Source: Clostridium uliginosum (GTDB lineage: Bacteria > Bacillota > Clostridia > Clostridiales > Clostridiaceae). From it: a stretch of DNA of 64,000 nt. The position numbers and the translations under genes were made by a program. Each line of letters starts with the position of its first letter. The first letter of the stretch is position 1. Positions 1 to 9,335 of this stretch are shown here, in pieces. Below the pieces are notes generated by a model, which searched no databases, had not been told where the DNA came from, and worked only from the letters and a program-made list of their open reading frames with translations. The DNA is taken from NCBI RefSeq assembly GCF_900112485.1, contig NZ_FOMG01000009.1:1-64000 (forward strand), read 5' to 3'.

Positions 1-115
1 AAACATATTTTTAGTATTTACTAAAAATAAAAAAATATTACCAGAAAACAAAATTTCCAGTAATATTTTAATGATAAATGTGTTAATAACACAAAGCTAT
101 CTAGAGTCCCGAAAT

Positions 116-152
116 AAAGACTTCGCATAAATTTTATACGAAGTCTTTTATT
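116..152. terminator. Hairpin terminator, G-type repeat copy 1
   Basis: The arms AAGACTTCG and CGAAGTCTT flank a short AT-rich loop and are followed by a T-run. It lies just after the stop of the minus-strand nuclease gene. A near-identical ~40-bp copy occurs at 32334-32372 after the M56 protease gene, so this is a repeated module as well as a probable bidirectional terminator. Confidence 0.7.
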
Positions 153-168
153 TGTATATAAGTTCTCT

Positions 169-1017
169 CTAGTTACTATATTTAATAGCTCCTCTTATTG
201 CTTCAATTTCCCTGTTTGATAATCCTGTTAAATCACTTATTAGGTTATTGTCCATTCCTTTTTTAATAGCATTTCTAACAATTTCAATAGTTTTCTTATT
301 TTCACCTTCAACTCTGCCTTTTTCTAATCCTTTTTCTAAACCTTCTTCTATTAAGCTTCTACCTAATTCAGTCATTTTTATCTCCTCCCTCACACGTTCT
401 AAATCTTTACCGCTTAAGAACTTACTAGCAAATGCGTATAATATCGATTCAACATCATATCTATATTCTTTATCAATACCTTTAACCACTCTAATAGCAT
501 TTAATATTTTATCACCTTTACTAAGTTTACCGCCCATTATTGGACTGAAGGTTAATGCTATAATGTCTTGATTGCTAAGTTCTTCTCCTAGTTTCATTTT
601 CTCTATTATATCATTGAAGATTTTATCTCCATCTTTATTAGCCATTGAAATTGCATTAACTCTATATGAATTAATTCCACTTTCATATCCGCTTAAAGGG
701 TTTTTAATATCTCCTGAATAAACTACATAAGTTACAACATCTTTTCCAGTTTGAAGATTAAGTAGTGCTTCATAAGTTCTAAATCTCCTTAAGTCTGCAA
801 CACCTTTATTAGTTGTTTGAAACTCAAAATGTATATAGCTATCATCTTCCATTAGGAATGTATAATCCATAAACATATTCTTAATTTCAAGAACAACAAT
901 TTCAGTAGATCCTGTATCCTTAACTTTCTTGTCTATACCAAAGAATTTTAATCCTTCTTCTGCAAATATGTCCATTGCCCTTTTCATTATCATATCTTCA
1001 TAATTTATAGGCTTCAC
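169..1017 (-). CDS. PD-(D/E)XK nuclease family transposase-like protein (Rpn/PDDEXK_2 type)
   Basis: This 282-aa protein resembles the Rpn/PDDEXK_2 group of recombination-promoting nucleases, which cut DNA and often occur in many scattered copies per genome. The putative catalytic residues are D51 in FMDYTF and E65/Q67 in HFEFQ, the E-x-Q form usual in this group. An N-terminal nuclease fold is followed by a helical C-terminus with a charged EEGLEKGLEKGRVEGE stretch (about 223-238), also typical. It is alone on its strand and ends at a hairpin terminator at 116-152. No flanking inverted repeats are obvious, so it need not be mobile by itself. The family call is fairly firm; the cellular role is unknown. 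Confidence 0.8.
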   Translation of the reverse strand: MKPINYEDMIMKRAMDIFAEEGLKFFGIDKKVKDTGSTEIVVLEIKNMFMDYTFLMEDDSYIHFEFQTTNKGVADLRRFRTYEALLNLQTGKDVVTYVVYSGDIKNPLSGYESGINSYRVNAISMANKDGDKIFNDIIEKMKLGEELSNQDIIALTFSPIMGGKLSKGDKILNAIRVVKGIDKEYRYDVESILYAFASKFLSGKDLERVREEIKMTELGRSLIEEGLEKGLEKGRVEGENKKTIEIVRNAIKKGMDNNLISDLTGLSNREIEAIRGAIKYSN

Positions 1018-1020
1018 TAA

Positions 1021-1593
1021 TGCACCACCTTAATCTCTTTTAATAAAACTTTTTTCTTAATATTATTATATCCAAAAATCACTTAACTTTAAACCATACT
1101 ATTCAATTTTCTAATAAAAATTATACAATTTTATTTAATACAGTCATGTGATTTTTAAAAGTAAGTTATATATTCTCTATTAAAGCAATAATAAGAAAGT
1201 TAGGGGGAGATAATCTATGCCAGATAATATTAAAAAAATATAGTAAAGAAGAAAAATATCTAATAACAAGAATGCTTTCACCAGAAAATTACCTATAGTA
1301 GTTTTGCTAAAGGATAGGACAAATACTGCATTGTAAATCAGAGAAACAAACTAAACAGTGATATTACCCGATTTATATAATGATCGGAAGAATTAAGTTA
1401 TAGATTAAAATAATAGGAATATTATAGGAAAAATAATGATAAAATGATAAAAATTGTAGTATAATAATATGGAATATTTTACAATGAAAACAGAGACTAT
1501 AATTAGTATGTTTTGAAGAAAAATTAGTGTTTTTGAAACGGTTGATAATGTCTATAATGTGAAGTAGAAATATATAATGAAAAGAGTGAGATC
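1021..1593. other. Gene-poor gap upstream of the Gabija-like operon
   Basis: Apart from the possible transposase remnant (1217-1298), no gene is visible. A TATAAT hexamer at 1553-1558 lies 36 bases upstream of the operon's GTG start and could be a -10 box, but no good -35 sits at the right distance. Confidence 0.4.
1217..1298 (+). pseudogene. Remnant of a transposase-like N-terminus
   Basis: A strong ribosome site (AGGGGGAG) precedes ATG 1217. The first frame stops after eight codons, but a one-base shift at the A7 run (1232-1238) opens MPDNIKK then YSKEEKYLITRMLSPEN before a stop. This pattern resembles the start of helix-turn-helix IS transposases. What follows decays into stops. It may be an IS relic; the match is short, so confidence is low. 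Confidence 0.3.
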
Positions 1594-3831
1594 GTGAAAA
1601 TTTCAAGAATAAAAGTTAATAATTACCGTTTGTTAAAAGAATTTGAACTTGATTTGGAAGATCAGTTATCATTAATAATTGGTAAAAACAATTGTGGAAA
1701 AACTTCATTGCTATCTATTTTAGATAAATTCATTGGAGGTAAATCAAATACAAATAATTTTGCGTATGATGATTTTAATGTTGATTTTCAAAAAGAGCTT
1801 GCAGAAAAAATAGAAAATAATTATATTCCGACAGAAAATGATGTGCTTTTTCCTACAGGAATTTCTATGAAATTATTTATACAATATGGTGAAGATGATG
1901 ATTTGGCTAATATAAGTACCGTTATGATGGATTTAGACCCAGATAATAAAAATATAGTTCTAGGTTTCGAATATACTTTATCTCAAGATGATTTTAATAA
2001 ATTAAAAAATGAATTTATTAAATATAAAGATAAACGTTTGGATTTGGACAAAAAATTTGATAATAAAGATGCATTAGCAAAAAGGTATTTTGCAGATTTT
2101 ATTAGAAAAGAATATAAGAAATTCTTTAAAATCTCAAAGAAATCAATTGTATATGATTTAATTAATAAAAAAGAAAAAAATGATGAGTATATAGATTTGG
2201 ATAAAAATAAAATAAGCCTAGATAAAATTATAAATTTCAAATATATAAGTGCTCGCAGATCAGTTTCAAATGTAGAAACTGATAATACACTGTCTATTCT
2301 TTCTTCTAAATACTATGAAAAAATCGAGGAAAATGATGAGCAAAAGACAGCATTAGATACATTTAAAGATGAAATTATTAATACGGATAGACAACTAGAT
2401 AAAATATATGATAGTCTCTTCAATGATGTTGTCAATAAAGTTAAAAAGTTTGGAGGAATAAAACCTGGGGAATCTACTATTAAGATAGTATCTTCATTAA
2501 AGCGCAAAGAATTATTAAAAGGAAATACAACTGTAATGTATAACCATAATAATTTAAATTTGTTGCCAGAGAATTATAATGGATTAGGATATTTAAATTT
2601 GATTAGCATGATTTTTGAAATAGAAGTTGATTTAAGTGAATTTAGAAAGGATGGAAAAGATAATCAAAAACCAGCAGATATTAATTTGTTTTTTATTGAA
2701 GAGCCTGAAGCACATACCCATCCACAGATGCAGTATGTTTTCATAAAAAATATTAAAGATATTTTGAAAGAGGGATATAGTGGTAGTAAAGGTGAAAAAT
2801 TATTTGATATGCAAACAATTATTACAACTCATTCTTCTCATATAACATCTGAAGGTGATTTTAATGATATAAAATACTTTTATAAAACAAAAAAAGGAAA
2901 TGTTTTAGCAAAAAATTTAAAATCGCTAGAAATAGAATATTCTAAGTCAGAAAAAAAAGGAATACAGCATTTTAAATTTTTAAAACAATATTTAACTTTA
3001 AATCGTTCTGAATTATTTTTTGCAGATAAAGCAATATTAATTGAAGGTGATACAGAACGAATATTATTGCCTGCTATGATGAAAAAAATAGATCAAATGG
3101 AGAAAGATAAAGGAGTTCCTATGCTTTCTCAAAATATTTCAATTGTTGAAGTAGGTGCATATTCTCACATATTTGAACGATTTATTGATTTTATCCAGAT
3201 AAAGTCATTGATTATAACTGATATAGATTCAGCAAAATTAGTAGAGGCAACAAAGAAAGATGGAACTCCTAAGCAAAATAAGAACGGTGAAGTATCACTT
3301 GTTCCAGCACCGTGCAGAGTATATGGAGAGGATGGAAAGATAACAACAAATGCCTCAATAAAGTTTTTTTACTCAATGTATATAGAAAAATTAAAATCTC
3401 AAAATATTGATAATGAGTTACAATCTTTCGCTGATTTACCGTTTGATGAGAAAAAAATGTTGAGAAATTCTAAAACAAATAATTGGGAGCAGAGTGCAAT
3501 GGGAGAGGTTGCAGTTACTTACCAAGTTTCAGATGAAAATGGAGAAGGATTGACTTACCATGCTAGAAGTTTTGAGGATGCCTTTTTTCACATAAATAGA
3601 AAATTTATACTTGAGAATAAAGAAAATTTTAAAAGTCTAAAGCATATTGATTATTTTGATGATACAACTAAAGATGCTTATGATCTAGCTGAAAAATGTA
3701 TAGACAAAAAACCGTCATTCGCTATGGAAATTTTACTTAATAGCAAATCTGATAAAGAAGGAAATAAATTTAGTAACTGGGATATACCAAATTATATAAA
3801 GGAGGGTTTGCTATGGCTGAAACAAGATTAG
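1594..3831 (+). CDS. OLD-family ATP-dependent nuclease, GajA-like (Gabija defence)
   Basis: This 745-aa protein has the layout of an OLD-family (overcoming lysogenization defect) nuclease. An ABC-type ATPase comes first, with Walker A GKNNCGKTS at about 30-38 and Walker B FIEEPEAHTHPQ near 368. A TOPRIM nuclease domain follows, with its glutamate in ILIEGDTER (about 482-490) and a D-x-D motif in LIITDIDS (about 538-545). Next to a UvrD-type helicase gene this is the signature of Gabija: GajA nicks DNA and GajB acts as ATPase/helicase-like partner against phage. It is longer than the type GajA (about 580 aa), mainly through insertions between Walker A and B. The start is GTG with a modest GAGTGAG site. 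The last 19 bases overlap the next gene, so translation is probably coupled. Gabija function is inferred from domains and pairing. Confidence 0.8.
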   Translation: MKISRIKVNNYRLLKEFELDLEDQLSLIIGKNNCGKTSLLSILDKFIGGKSNTNNFAYDDFNVDFQKELAEKIENNYIPTENDVLFPTGISMKLFIQYGEDDDLANISTVMMDLDPDNKNIVLGFEYTLSQDDFNKLKNEFIKYKDKRLDLDKKFDNKDALAKRYFADFIRKEYKKFFKISKKSIVYDLINKKEKNDEYIDLDKNKISLDKIINFKYISARRSVSNVETDNTLSILSSKYYEKIEENDEQKTALDTFKDEIINTDRQLDKIYDSLFNDVVNKVKKFGGIKPGESTIKIVSSLKRKELLKGNTTVMYNHNNLNLLPENYNGLGYLNLISMIFEIEVDLSEFRKDGKDNQKPADINLFFIEEPEAHTHPQMQYVFIKNIKDILKEGYSGSKGEKLFDMQTIITTHSSHITSEGDFNDIKYFYKTKKGNVLAKNLKSLEIEYSKSEKKGIQHFKFLKQYLTLNRSELFFADKAILIEGDTERILLPAMMKKIDQMEKDKGVPMLSQNISIVEVGAYSHIFERFIDFIQIKSLIITDIDSAKLVEATKKDGTPKQNKNGEVSLVPAPCRVYGEDGKITTNASIKFFYSMYIEKLKSQNIDNELQSFADLPFDEKKMLRNSKTNNWEQSAMGEVAVTYQVSDENGEGLTYHARSFEDAFFHINRKFILENKENFKSLKHIDYFDDTTKDAYDLAEKCIDKKPSFAMEILLNSKSDKEGNKFSNWDIPNYIKEGLLWLKQD

Positions 3832-5729
3832 AATCAGAAGTAGAAAAAGTTTTTGAGCATATTAAAAATGGAGATAATTTTCTGCTAAGCGGTGGTGCTG
3901 GGAGTGGTAAAACTTACTCTTTAGTACAAGTCATAAAAGAAGCTATTACACAGAATCCTATGGCTAAAATAGCTTGCATGACTTATACAAATGCTGCTGT
4001 TAAAGAAATTGAAGAAAGAGTTAATCATAAGAATTTAAGAGTTTCTACAATTCATGATTTCTTATGGGATAATATAAAACAATTTCAAAAAGAACTTAAA
4101 AAATCGCTTTTGATTCTTATAAATGATAAAGAGTATAAAATTAAAAATCCAAATGAAGAGAGTGGCGAAGAGTATATAAATAAATTTGAATATGGAATAA
4201 GTTACAAAGAACATTTGAATATAAATAGAGGGGAGATTTCACATGATGAAGTTCTCATCTTAGCAAACTATATGTACAAGAAGTATAAAGTGTTATGTGA
4301 TATATTAAAAGATAAATATAAGTTTATATTTATTGATGAATACCAAGATACAAGTCCATTCGTTGTACAAATATTCTTAGAGCATATACAGCAAAGTATG
4401 AGAAAGTGTATCGTTGGTTTCTTTGGAGATACAATGCAATCTATTTATGAAGATGGAATTGGTGACTTAAACGATTATGTTAGATTAAGAGTTGTTCAAG
4501 AAGTTCAAAAGAAACAAAATAGAAGAAATCCTCAGTTAGTTATTGAGTTAGCTAATAATGTAAGAGTAGATGGACTGCTACAAGTACCATCAAAAGATAA
4601 TAATGCTCCTAATATGAATAATGGACTCGTTAAACAAGGAAATATCAAGTTTTTATATTCGTCAAATAATGATTTAGATAAATTGAAAAAGACTAAATAT
4701 TTTAGAGGTTGGAAATTTGATAATCCTAAGCAGACAAAAGAGTTAAACTTAACACATAATTTAATAGCCCCTAAAGTAGGATTTAGTGAACTAATGAATA
4801 TATACGATAAAGATCCAATTATACAATTAAAAAATGAAATATTAAAAAAAATAAAAAAAGAAAAAATAGTTATTGACGAAAATGCAACATTTAGTCAAGT
4901 GGTATCGTTGGTTCCGGCTAAAAATAGACAAGGGAAATTAAAGATTGACTTGATTGTTGAAGACTTAGACAACAAGCAATTATATGAACAACTTAAAGAT
5001 ATACCATTTTCTAAAGTAAGAAAAATATACTTAGATAAGGATTCACTAATAGATGATAAAAAGGATGATAAGGGTGCTGAAAATAAAAACGGTTCTAAAA
5101 GAGATGATTTAATAAAACATCTTTTTAAAATACAATTACTTGTTAAATTATATGAAGATAAAGCATATAGTGAGTTTATTAGAAAAACTGAATTTAAAAT
5201 AGATTCAATAACAAAAAAGAAAGAAATAAAAGCAATTATTCAAGAGATAAATTCTATGTCTGATTGTACTATTGAAGAAGTTATAAAGTTTGCAGATAAA
5301 AAAGGAATTTGTAAAAAAGATGATAAATTTAATAAGTTTATAGAAAAAAATGAGTATATCTATAATCGAGTAAAAAGGGTTAAATTCAAAGAATTCCAAA
5401 AGTTATATTATTATTTAGAGGGGTATACTCCTTTTTCAACTCAACATAAAATCAAAGGTGCTGAATTTGATAATGTTCTTGTTATTTTAGATGGTGGAGG
5501 ATGGAGTAATTATAATTTTGAATATCTATTAAATGATTTTATAAGCTCCACATTGGATAAAAATAAACAAAAATCATATCCTAAAATCCTATTGAGGACT
5601 CAAAAGATTTTCTATGTTTGTTGTACAAGAGCTAAAGAAAATCTGGTTGTTTTTTATCATAACCCTTCACAATTGATAATAAGTAAGGCTAAAGAGTGGT
5701 TTGGTGAGGAAAATGTTTGCGAATGTTAA
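3813..5729 (+). CDS. UvrD/PcrA-type superfamily 1 helicase, GajB-like (Gabija defence)
   Basis: This 638-aa SF1 helicase has Walker A GGAGSGKT (27-34), motif Ia MTYTNAAVKEIEER, motif II FIDEYQDTSP (about 172), motif III GDTMQSIYED, motif V STQHKIKGAEFDNV (about 540) and motif VI FYVCCTRAKENL (about 598). It is the likely partner of the upstream OLD nuclease. Its start lies inside that gene, behind a strong AAGGAGGG site. It exceeds the type GajB (about 494 aa); the extra material is a lysine-rich stretch of roughly 180 residues between motifs III and V (about 330-520). No terminator is obvious after the stop. Helicase identity is firm; the defence role is inferred from context. Confidence 0.8.
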   Translation: MAETRLESEVEKVFEHIKNGDNFLLSGGAGSGKTYSLVQVIKEAITQNPMAKIACMTYTNAAVKEIEERVNHKNLRVSTIHDFLWDNIKQFQKELKKSLLILINDKEYKIKNPNEESGEEYINKFEYGISYKEHLNINRGEISHDEVLILANYMYKKYKVLCDILKDKYKFIFIDEYQDTSPFVVQIFLEHIQQSMRKCIVGFFGDTMQSIYEDGIGDLNDYVRLRVVQEVQKKQNRRNPQLVIELANNVRVDGLLQVPSKDNNAPNMNNGLVKQGNIKFLYSSNNDLDKLKKTKYFRGWKFDNPKQTKELNLTHNLIAPKVGFSELMNIYDKDPIIQLKNEILKKIKKEKIVIDENATFSQVVSLVPAKNRQGKLKIDLIVEDLDNKQLYEQLKDIPFSKVRKIYLDKDSLIDDKKDDKGAENKNGSKRDDLIKHLFKIQLLVKLYEDKAYSEFIRKTEFKIDSITKKKEIKAIIQEINSMSDCTIEEVIKFADKKGICKKDDKFNKFIEKNEYIYNRVKRVKFKEFQKLYYYLEGYTPFSTQHKIKGAEFDNVLVILDGGGWSNYNFEYLLNDFISSTLDKNKQKSYPKILLRTQKIFYVCCTRAKENLVVFYHNPSQLIISKAKEWFGEENVCEC

Positions 5730-6836
5730 CTAAAATATCCAATTTGGACATGAAGTAGGTGTTTGATATAAAATATCGATACAGGATTGTTTGAATTGTT
5801 TAGAAAGTTAATATCCTAATCACAGTATGATTAGTGAATTGCAGATTCAAGGTAAAAAACAGAAAGCAGATGGATGGATATATTTGATTCCATGATTGCT
5901 ATTTTACATTTATTTGGAAAATATTGAAGGAACAGTGTATGGAAACTAGAACTAAAATTTTTATAAGCAATTCTTTAGCCGATTTACAAGTAACGTCAAC
6001 TATGGTATACCGGTGAATAATAATATAATTTGATTATTTAAAAAGCCAGATAGAAAACACTATATAATCATGAACAAAGTGTATGCTGAAGTAAGAATCA
6101 GTAAGGTAGAGGCAATGAAAATTATCTGAATTAATTTTTATTTTAAGTCTAAGGTTCATATTATCCATAAACTAAGTATGTCTATAATGGGCAGTTTATT
6201 GTGAATTCGTATTTCTAGATGATTCTACTAAAAGTTAGTAAAATGATAGTTTCTAAATTAGGAATAACTAAATTAAATGCATAATAGCAATTGCTTAGTC
6301 TCAGTATATTGTTTATATAATATAAAATGAAAAATTAAGGCGTAATACAAGATTATTTATAAGAAAGATTTATTAACACAATAGAAACTATTAATTTAAT
6401 GTTACTACTCAGGCATTGACAACACAATATATTGATGCTAATTCATTTTTAAATACAATATATTGATTTTATATTAAAATTTATAGACTTTCATCTGAAA
6501 TTTTCAGATATTCAGTCCTATCAAACCACAATATATTGTATATACTAATTAACAAAAATCAACATATTGTGGCTAAATAGTAACGATTTAATAATAGCTT
6601 GTATTGTGAACAGCAAAGTTGTATTACACATATCAGAAAAAAGAGGTGTGTCAGAATTAAAGAAGTGCTAAGGGAATTGTTGATTTTATTAGATATTCTT
6701 ACTCAAATAAGTACTTATCAATCCTTAAACGGAAAAATCTAACCGATAAAGAAATTAATAAAATAATATTAGCGATTAGCTCAAATTGATGAATATAAAC
6801 TACATAATCTACTTAGTTTTTTAAAGGAGAAATAAT
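5730..6836. other. 1.1-kb gap between the Gabija-like operon and the HEPN-like gene
   Basis: No intact gene is visible. The right half holds a large imperfect inverted repeat (6340-6640, listed separately). Short open stretches, such as 22 codons from ATG 5827 and fragments near 6655-6790, look like remnants but match nothing I recognise. Confidence 0.5.
6340..6640. repeat. ~300-bp imperfect inverted repeat with four CAATATATTG-type motifs
   Basis: Two arms of about 130-150 bp are imperfect reverse complements about a centre near 6501, itself a 17-bp palindrome (6493-6509). Paired blocks include GTAATACAA, CACAATA and GTTACTA. Ten-base motifs CAATATATTG (6425-6434, 6456-6465, 6529-6538) and the variant CAACATATTG (6560-6569) form two pairs, each with a 31-bp period. 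It could be an old MITE or a multi-site protein target. Confidence 0.55.
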
Positions 6837-8114
6837 ATGACTACTAATTCATTAGAAAAAAGTAAAGAAATAGAAGAATATTTTAATACAATATGTAATA
6901 ATGAAAATGAACAATTGGGCAAATATGTTGCACAAAGATTAAATTTACAGTTCTCGGATGTATCTGCTGAGCTTCCAGGTTTTTCATCATTGGTGAAACA
7001 ACAATTTTTATTATATAAAAAGAGCAAGGACTTAAATAATATAATTAAAGAAACAAGTAATATTCTAAAACAAACTATCGATTATATAATTGAAGAATAC
7101 AAAAATAAGCCAACAGAATTATATGAACTAGTAAAAAATGCAATGAACTATCGTGATGAAGGATTAAAATTGTATTGGATAAATATTGCTCCCAAAATTG
7201 AGGAGCAACAACTTTTAGCAGACAAAAAATTTGCTAATCCATTAAATAAAATAGAACCTACCATTCAAATGATACAAAATTTAATAGAGCCAATGTTTCG
7301 GCTAGATTCATTTTTACTTATTAGCGCGTATATGGCAAAAAAACGTATTTCTGATAATAGGAAAAAGAATGAGTTGTACTTTCTATTAAATAATGTATAT
7401 TCGGAATTATTTCCAAAACAATATCAAGATGTAATATTCTCACAAACAAAAGTTATTAATTGTTTAGATGATATAAGGATAATTCGAAATGCTTTTAAAC
7501 ATGGAAACTACAAAATAGAAGAGGATTCATGTATAATAACTGAAAAAGGAATGGAGGGGCAGAAACTTAGTAGTTCAGAATTATATTACGCCTTTTTTAA
7601 TATTCATAATATCAGAATATTTTGTAGAACTGTTTCTGGTTACATATTTGATATATTTATAGCAAAGTATCCAGAACTTAGGAATGAAGCTAATATACAT
7701 ATCAACACAATAACTACAGACTTAAATGCTTATTTGTTAAGTGATGGGATTCAAATAGAACTTTCAGATGATTATTTTTGTGAGAATCTAGATATAGATA
7801 ATAAAAGCATATCTCCTAGTTCCGGAGGGAAAAAACTTTTTTTCAAATTCAAGATATTATTAAGTGACTCAATCAATAAATCATTAGACATTGTGCCATA
7901 TATTATTGGCATTGTAAAATGTTATGAAAGCATTTTTCCATATCAGATGATTCAAAAAAATGATGTAGCGTGTGTAATCACTTTAATTTATAACTCATGC
8001 AACCCTATAGAGTTATTTTTATTTAGTGCTTTTGATGAAATTGAACAGTTAGAGAAATCTAGACCTATTTCTATCAAGAAATTAATAACTTTCAGTAACC
8101 AAATAAATAAATAG
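6837..8114 (+). CDS. Unknown protein with a HEPN-like R-x4-H motif
   Basis: I do not recognise the family of this 425-aa soluble protein. It is largely helical by composition. Its best clue is IIRNAFKHGNY with R217 and H222, an R-x4-H motif with the Asn after Arg that is common in HEPN RNases and HEPN-like proteins of toxin and defence systems. The C-terminal ~100 residues look more beta-rich (FFKFKILLSDS) and may be a separate domain. Translation starts at ATG 6837 behind AAAGGAG. It stands alone downstream of the Gabija-like operon, so an abortive-infection role is possible but only inferred. HEPN-like motifs also occur in non-catalytic proteins. Confidence 0.6.
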   Translation: MTTNSLEKSKEIEEYFNTICNNENEQLGKYVAQRLNLQFSDVSAELPGFSSLVKQQFLLYKKSKDLNNIIKETSNILKQTIDYIIEEYKNKPTELYELVKNAMNYRDEGLKLYWINIAPKIEEQQLLADKKFANPLNKIEPTIQMIQNLIEPMFRLDSFLLISAYMAKKRISDNRKKNELYFLLNNVYSELFPKQYQDVIFSQTKVINCLDDIRIIRNAFKHGNYKIEEDSCIITEKGMEGQKLSSSELYYAFFNIHNIRIFCRTVSGYIFDIFIAKYPELRNEANIHINTITTDLNAYLLSDGIQIELSDDYFCENLDIDNKSISPSSGGKKLFFKFKILLSDSINKSLDIVPYIIGIVKCYESIFPYQMIQKNDVACVITLIYNSCNPIELFLFSAFDEIEQLEKSRPISIKKLITFSNQINK

Positions 8115-8381
8115 TGAGAGATTAGATAGGTTTTTACAAAATTATGTAGACAAAGGTTAATTTAGCAAAGATATGTCTTTCAATAATCTCCTAAGATCCT
8201 TAAGGGAAGGGAAGACTTCAAAATTCATAAATGTTTATTGTATAGACTTCATTTTCTAGTTATTAAATTCCCATTAGGCTAATAATGTGAAGGTTAAATG
8301 TTTATTATAATAACAGCATTTATCAAATTATAAAAATTCCATAGTTGCGAACAATTTTGTGAAATAAAGGTAGGTGTTTAA

Positions 8382-9002
8382 ATGAAGAAAGTTATAAGTT
8401 TTATTAATGATTCAAAGAAAATGTACTTATTGACCTTTTTAATAATGATTCTTAGCATAGTAATTCCAATCCCAAACGAATTGAGAAATCCAATTTATAT
8501 TATTGTAACTACGATTATATATATTCTATGGTTTAGAGATTCAATCAAAGTAGCTAACAATGTCTGGAAAATGATAATTTGGTTACTTTTCGCTCCATTC
8601 ATTATTTCATTAGTTGCAACTGCGTATATAAGTCTTGTATGGATACCAATACAACAAGATAAATATTTTCTTTTTTTGTTTATAGTTATGGTTATCTTAT
8701 TATGGATGCTTGCTGCATATAAGTTTGATTTAGATAAAATTAAGGCAGCTATTTTCATTCTAAATGCTATCGTTACAACAATAATTACAATTGCCTTTCT
8801 AACAACACTGAATACAGACTTGTCAAAACTTGTCTTTAGCACAGATTTAATTGAATTGGCCACTAAAGATGGATTCTTAGCAAATTCATTAATCGAATTG
8901 ATTATTAAAATGATTACATTGCCGTATATATTATCTGTAATATGGGCCCAAGTAATTATAGAGTTAAGAAGTCTTAAAATGATTGGAAGAGAGAGAGCTT
9001 AG
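8382..9002 (+). CDS. Multi-pass membrane protein, unknown function
   Basis: This 206-aa protein has about five or six hydrophobic segments (roughly 16-33, 37-50, 62-88, 95-112, 121-143, 172-192) and short charged loops. I recognise no family. It starts at ATG 8382 behind GGTAGGTG. It stands alone between gaps that share the motif CCATTAGGCTAATAAT (near 8271 and 9165), and an attC-like hairpin region follows its stop. That arrangement would suit a single-gene accessory cassette, but this is speculative. Confidence 0.6.
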   Translation: MKKVISFINDSKKMYLLTFLIMILSIVIPIPNELRNPIYIIVTTIIYILWFRDSIKVANNVWKMIIWLLFAPFIISLVATAYISLVWIPIQQDKYFLFLFIVMVILLWMLAAYKFDLDKIKAAIFILNAIVTTIITIAFLTTLNTDLSKLVFSTDLIELATKDGFLANSLIELIIKMITLPYILSVIWAQVIIELRSLKMIGRERA

Positions 9003-9335
9003 AAAAAACTGCACATAACAAAACATTCAAGTTCGCTTTGGCTTGAGGATGCGACAAAGCACATTTCTTAATTAAGCCAAAGATTGGTTAAGATTCAGAA
9101 CATCTTGAGTGCAAGAACGCTATGCAAATTTAATTTAAATTTAAACTTCCCATTATCCATATACCCATTAGGCTAATAATAGGAATTTACCAGTTTGGAT
9201 AGATATTATAGTAGGATATACTAAATTGCCAATATTCTAGAGTTCTAGGACATGCCCATAGTTTGTTTTTATTTGGGTAATTATCAAAAGCATATAAGCT
9301 TACGTAATGACTAACATTCGGGTTAGGGGAGGTTG
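9003..9335. other. Gap with an attC-like palindromic segment
   Basis: Soon after the membrane-protein stop, bases 9013-9124 begin with CATAACAAAACATTCAAG and end with GCAAGAACGCTATGC. An internal hairpin pairs CTTTGGCTT (9036-9044) with AAGCCAAAG (9074-9082). Outer arms around TAAC and GCTATG with an imperfect inner stem resemble an integron attC or cassette end, though the core triplets are not canonical. No integrase is in the window. Confidence 0.3.

Noticed and set aside
248..571. 107-codon plus-strand frame inside the PD-(D/E)XK gene
   Set aside because: It is the antisense shadow of the minus-strand gene with a Ser/Leu/Ile-rich composition.
5827..5895. 22-codon frame after the helicase gene
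   Set aside because: Too short, no ribosome site, no recognisable similarity.
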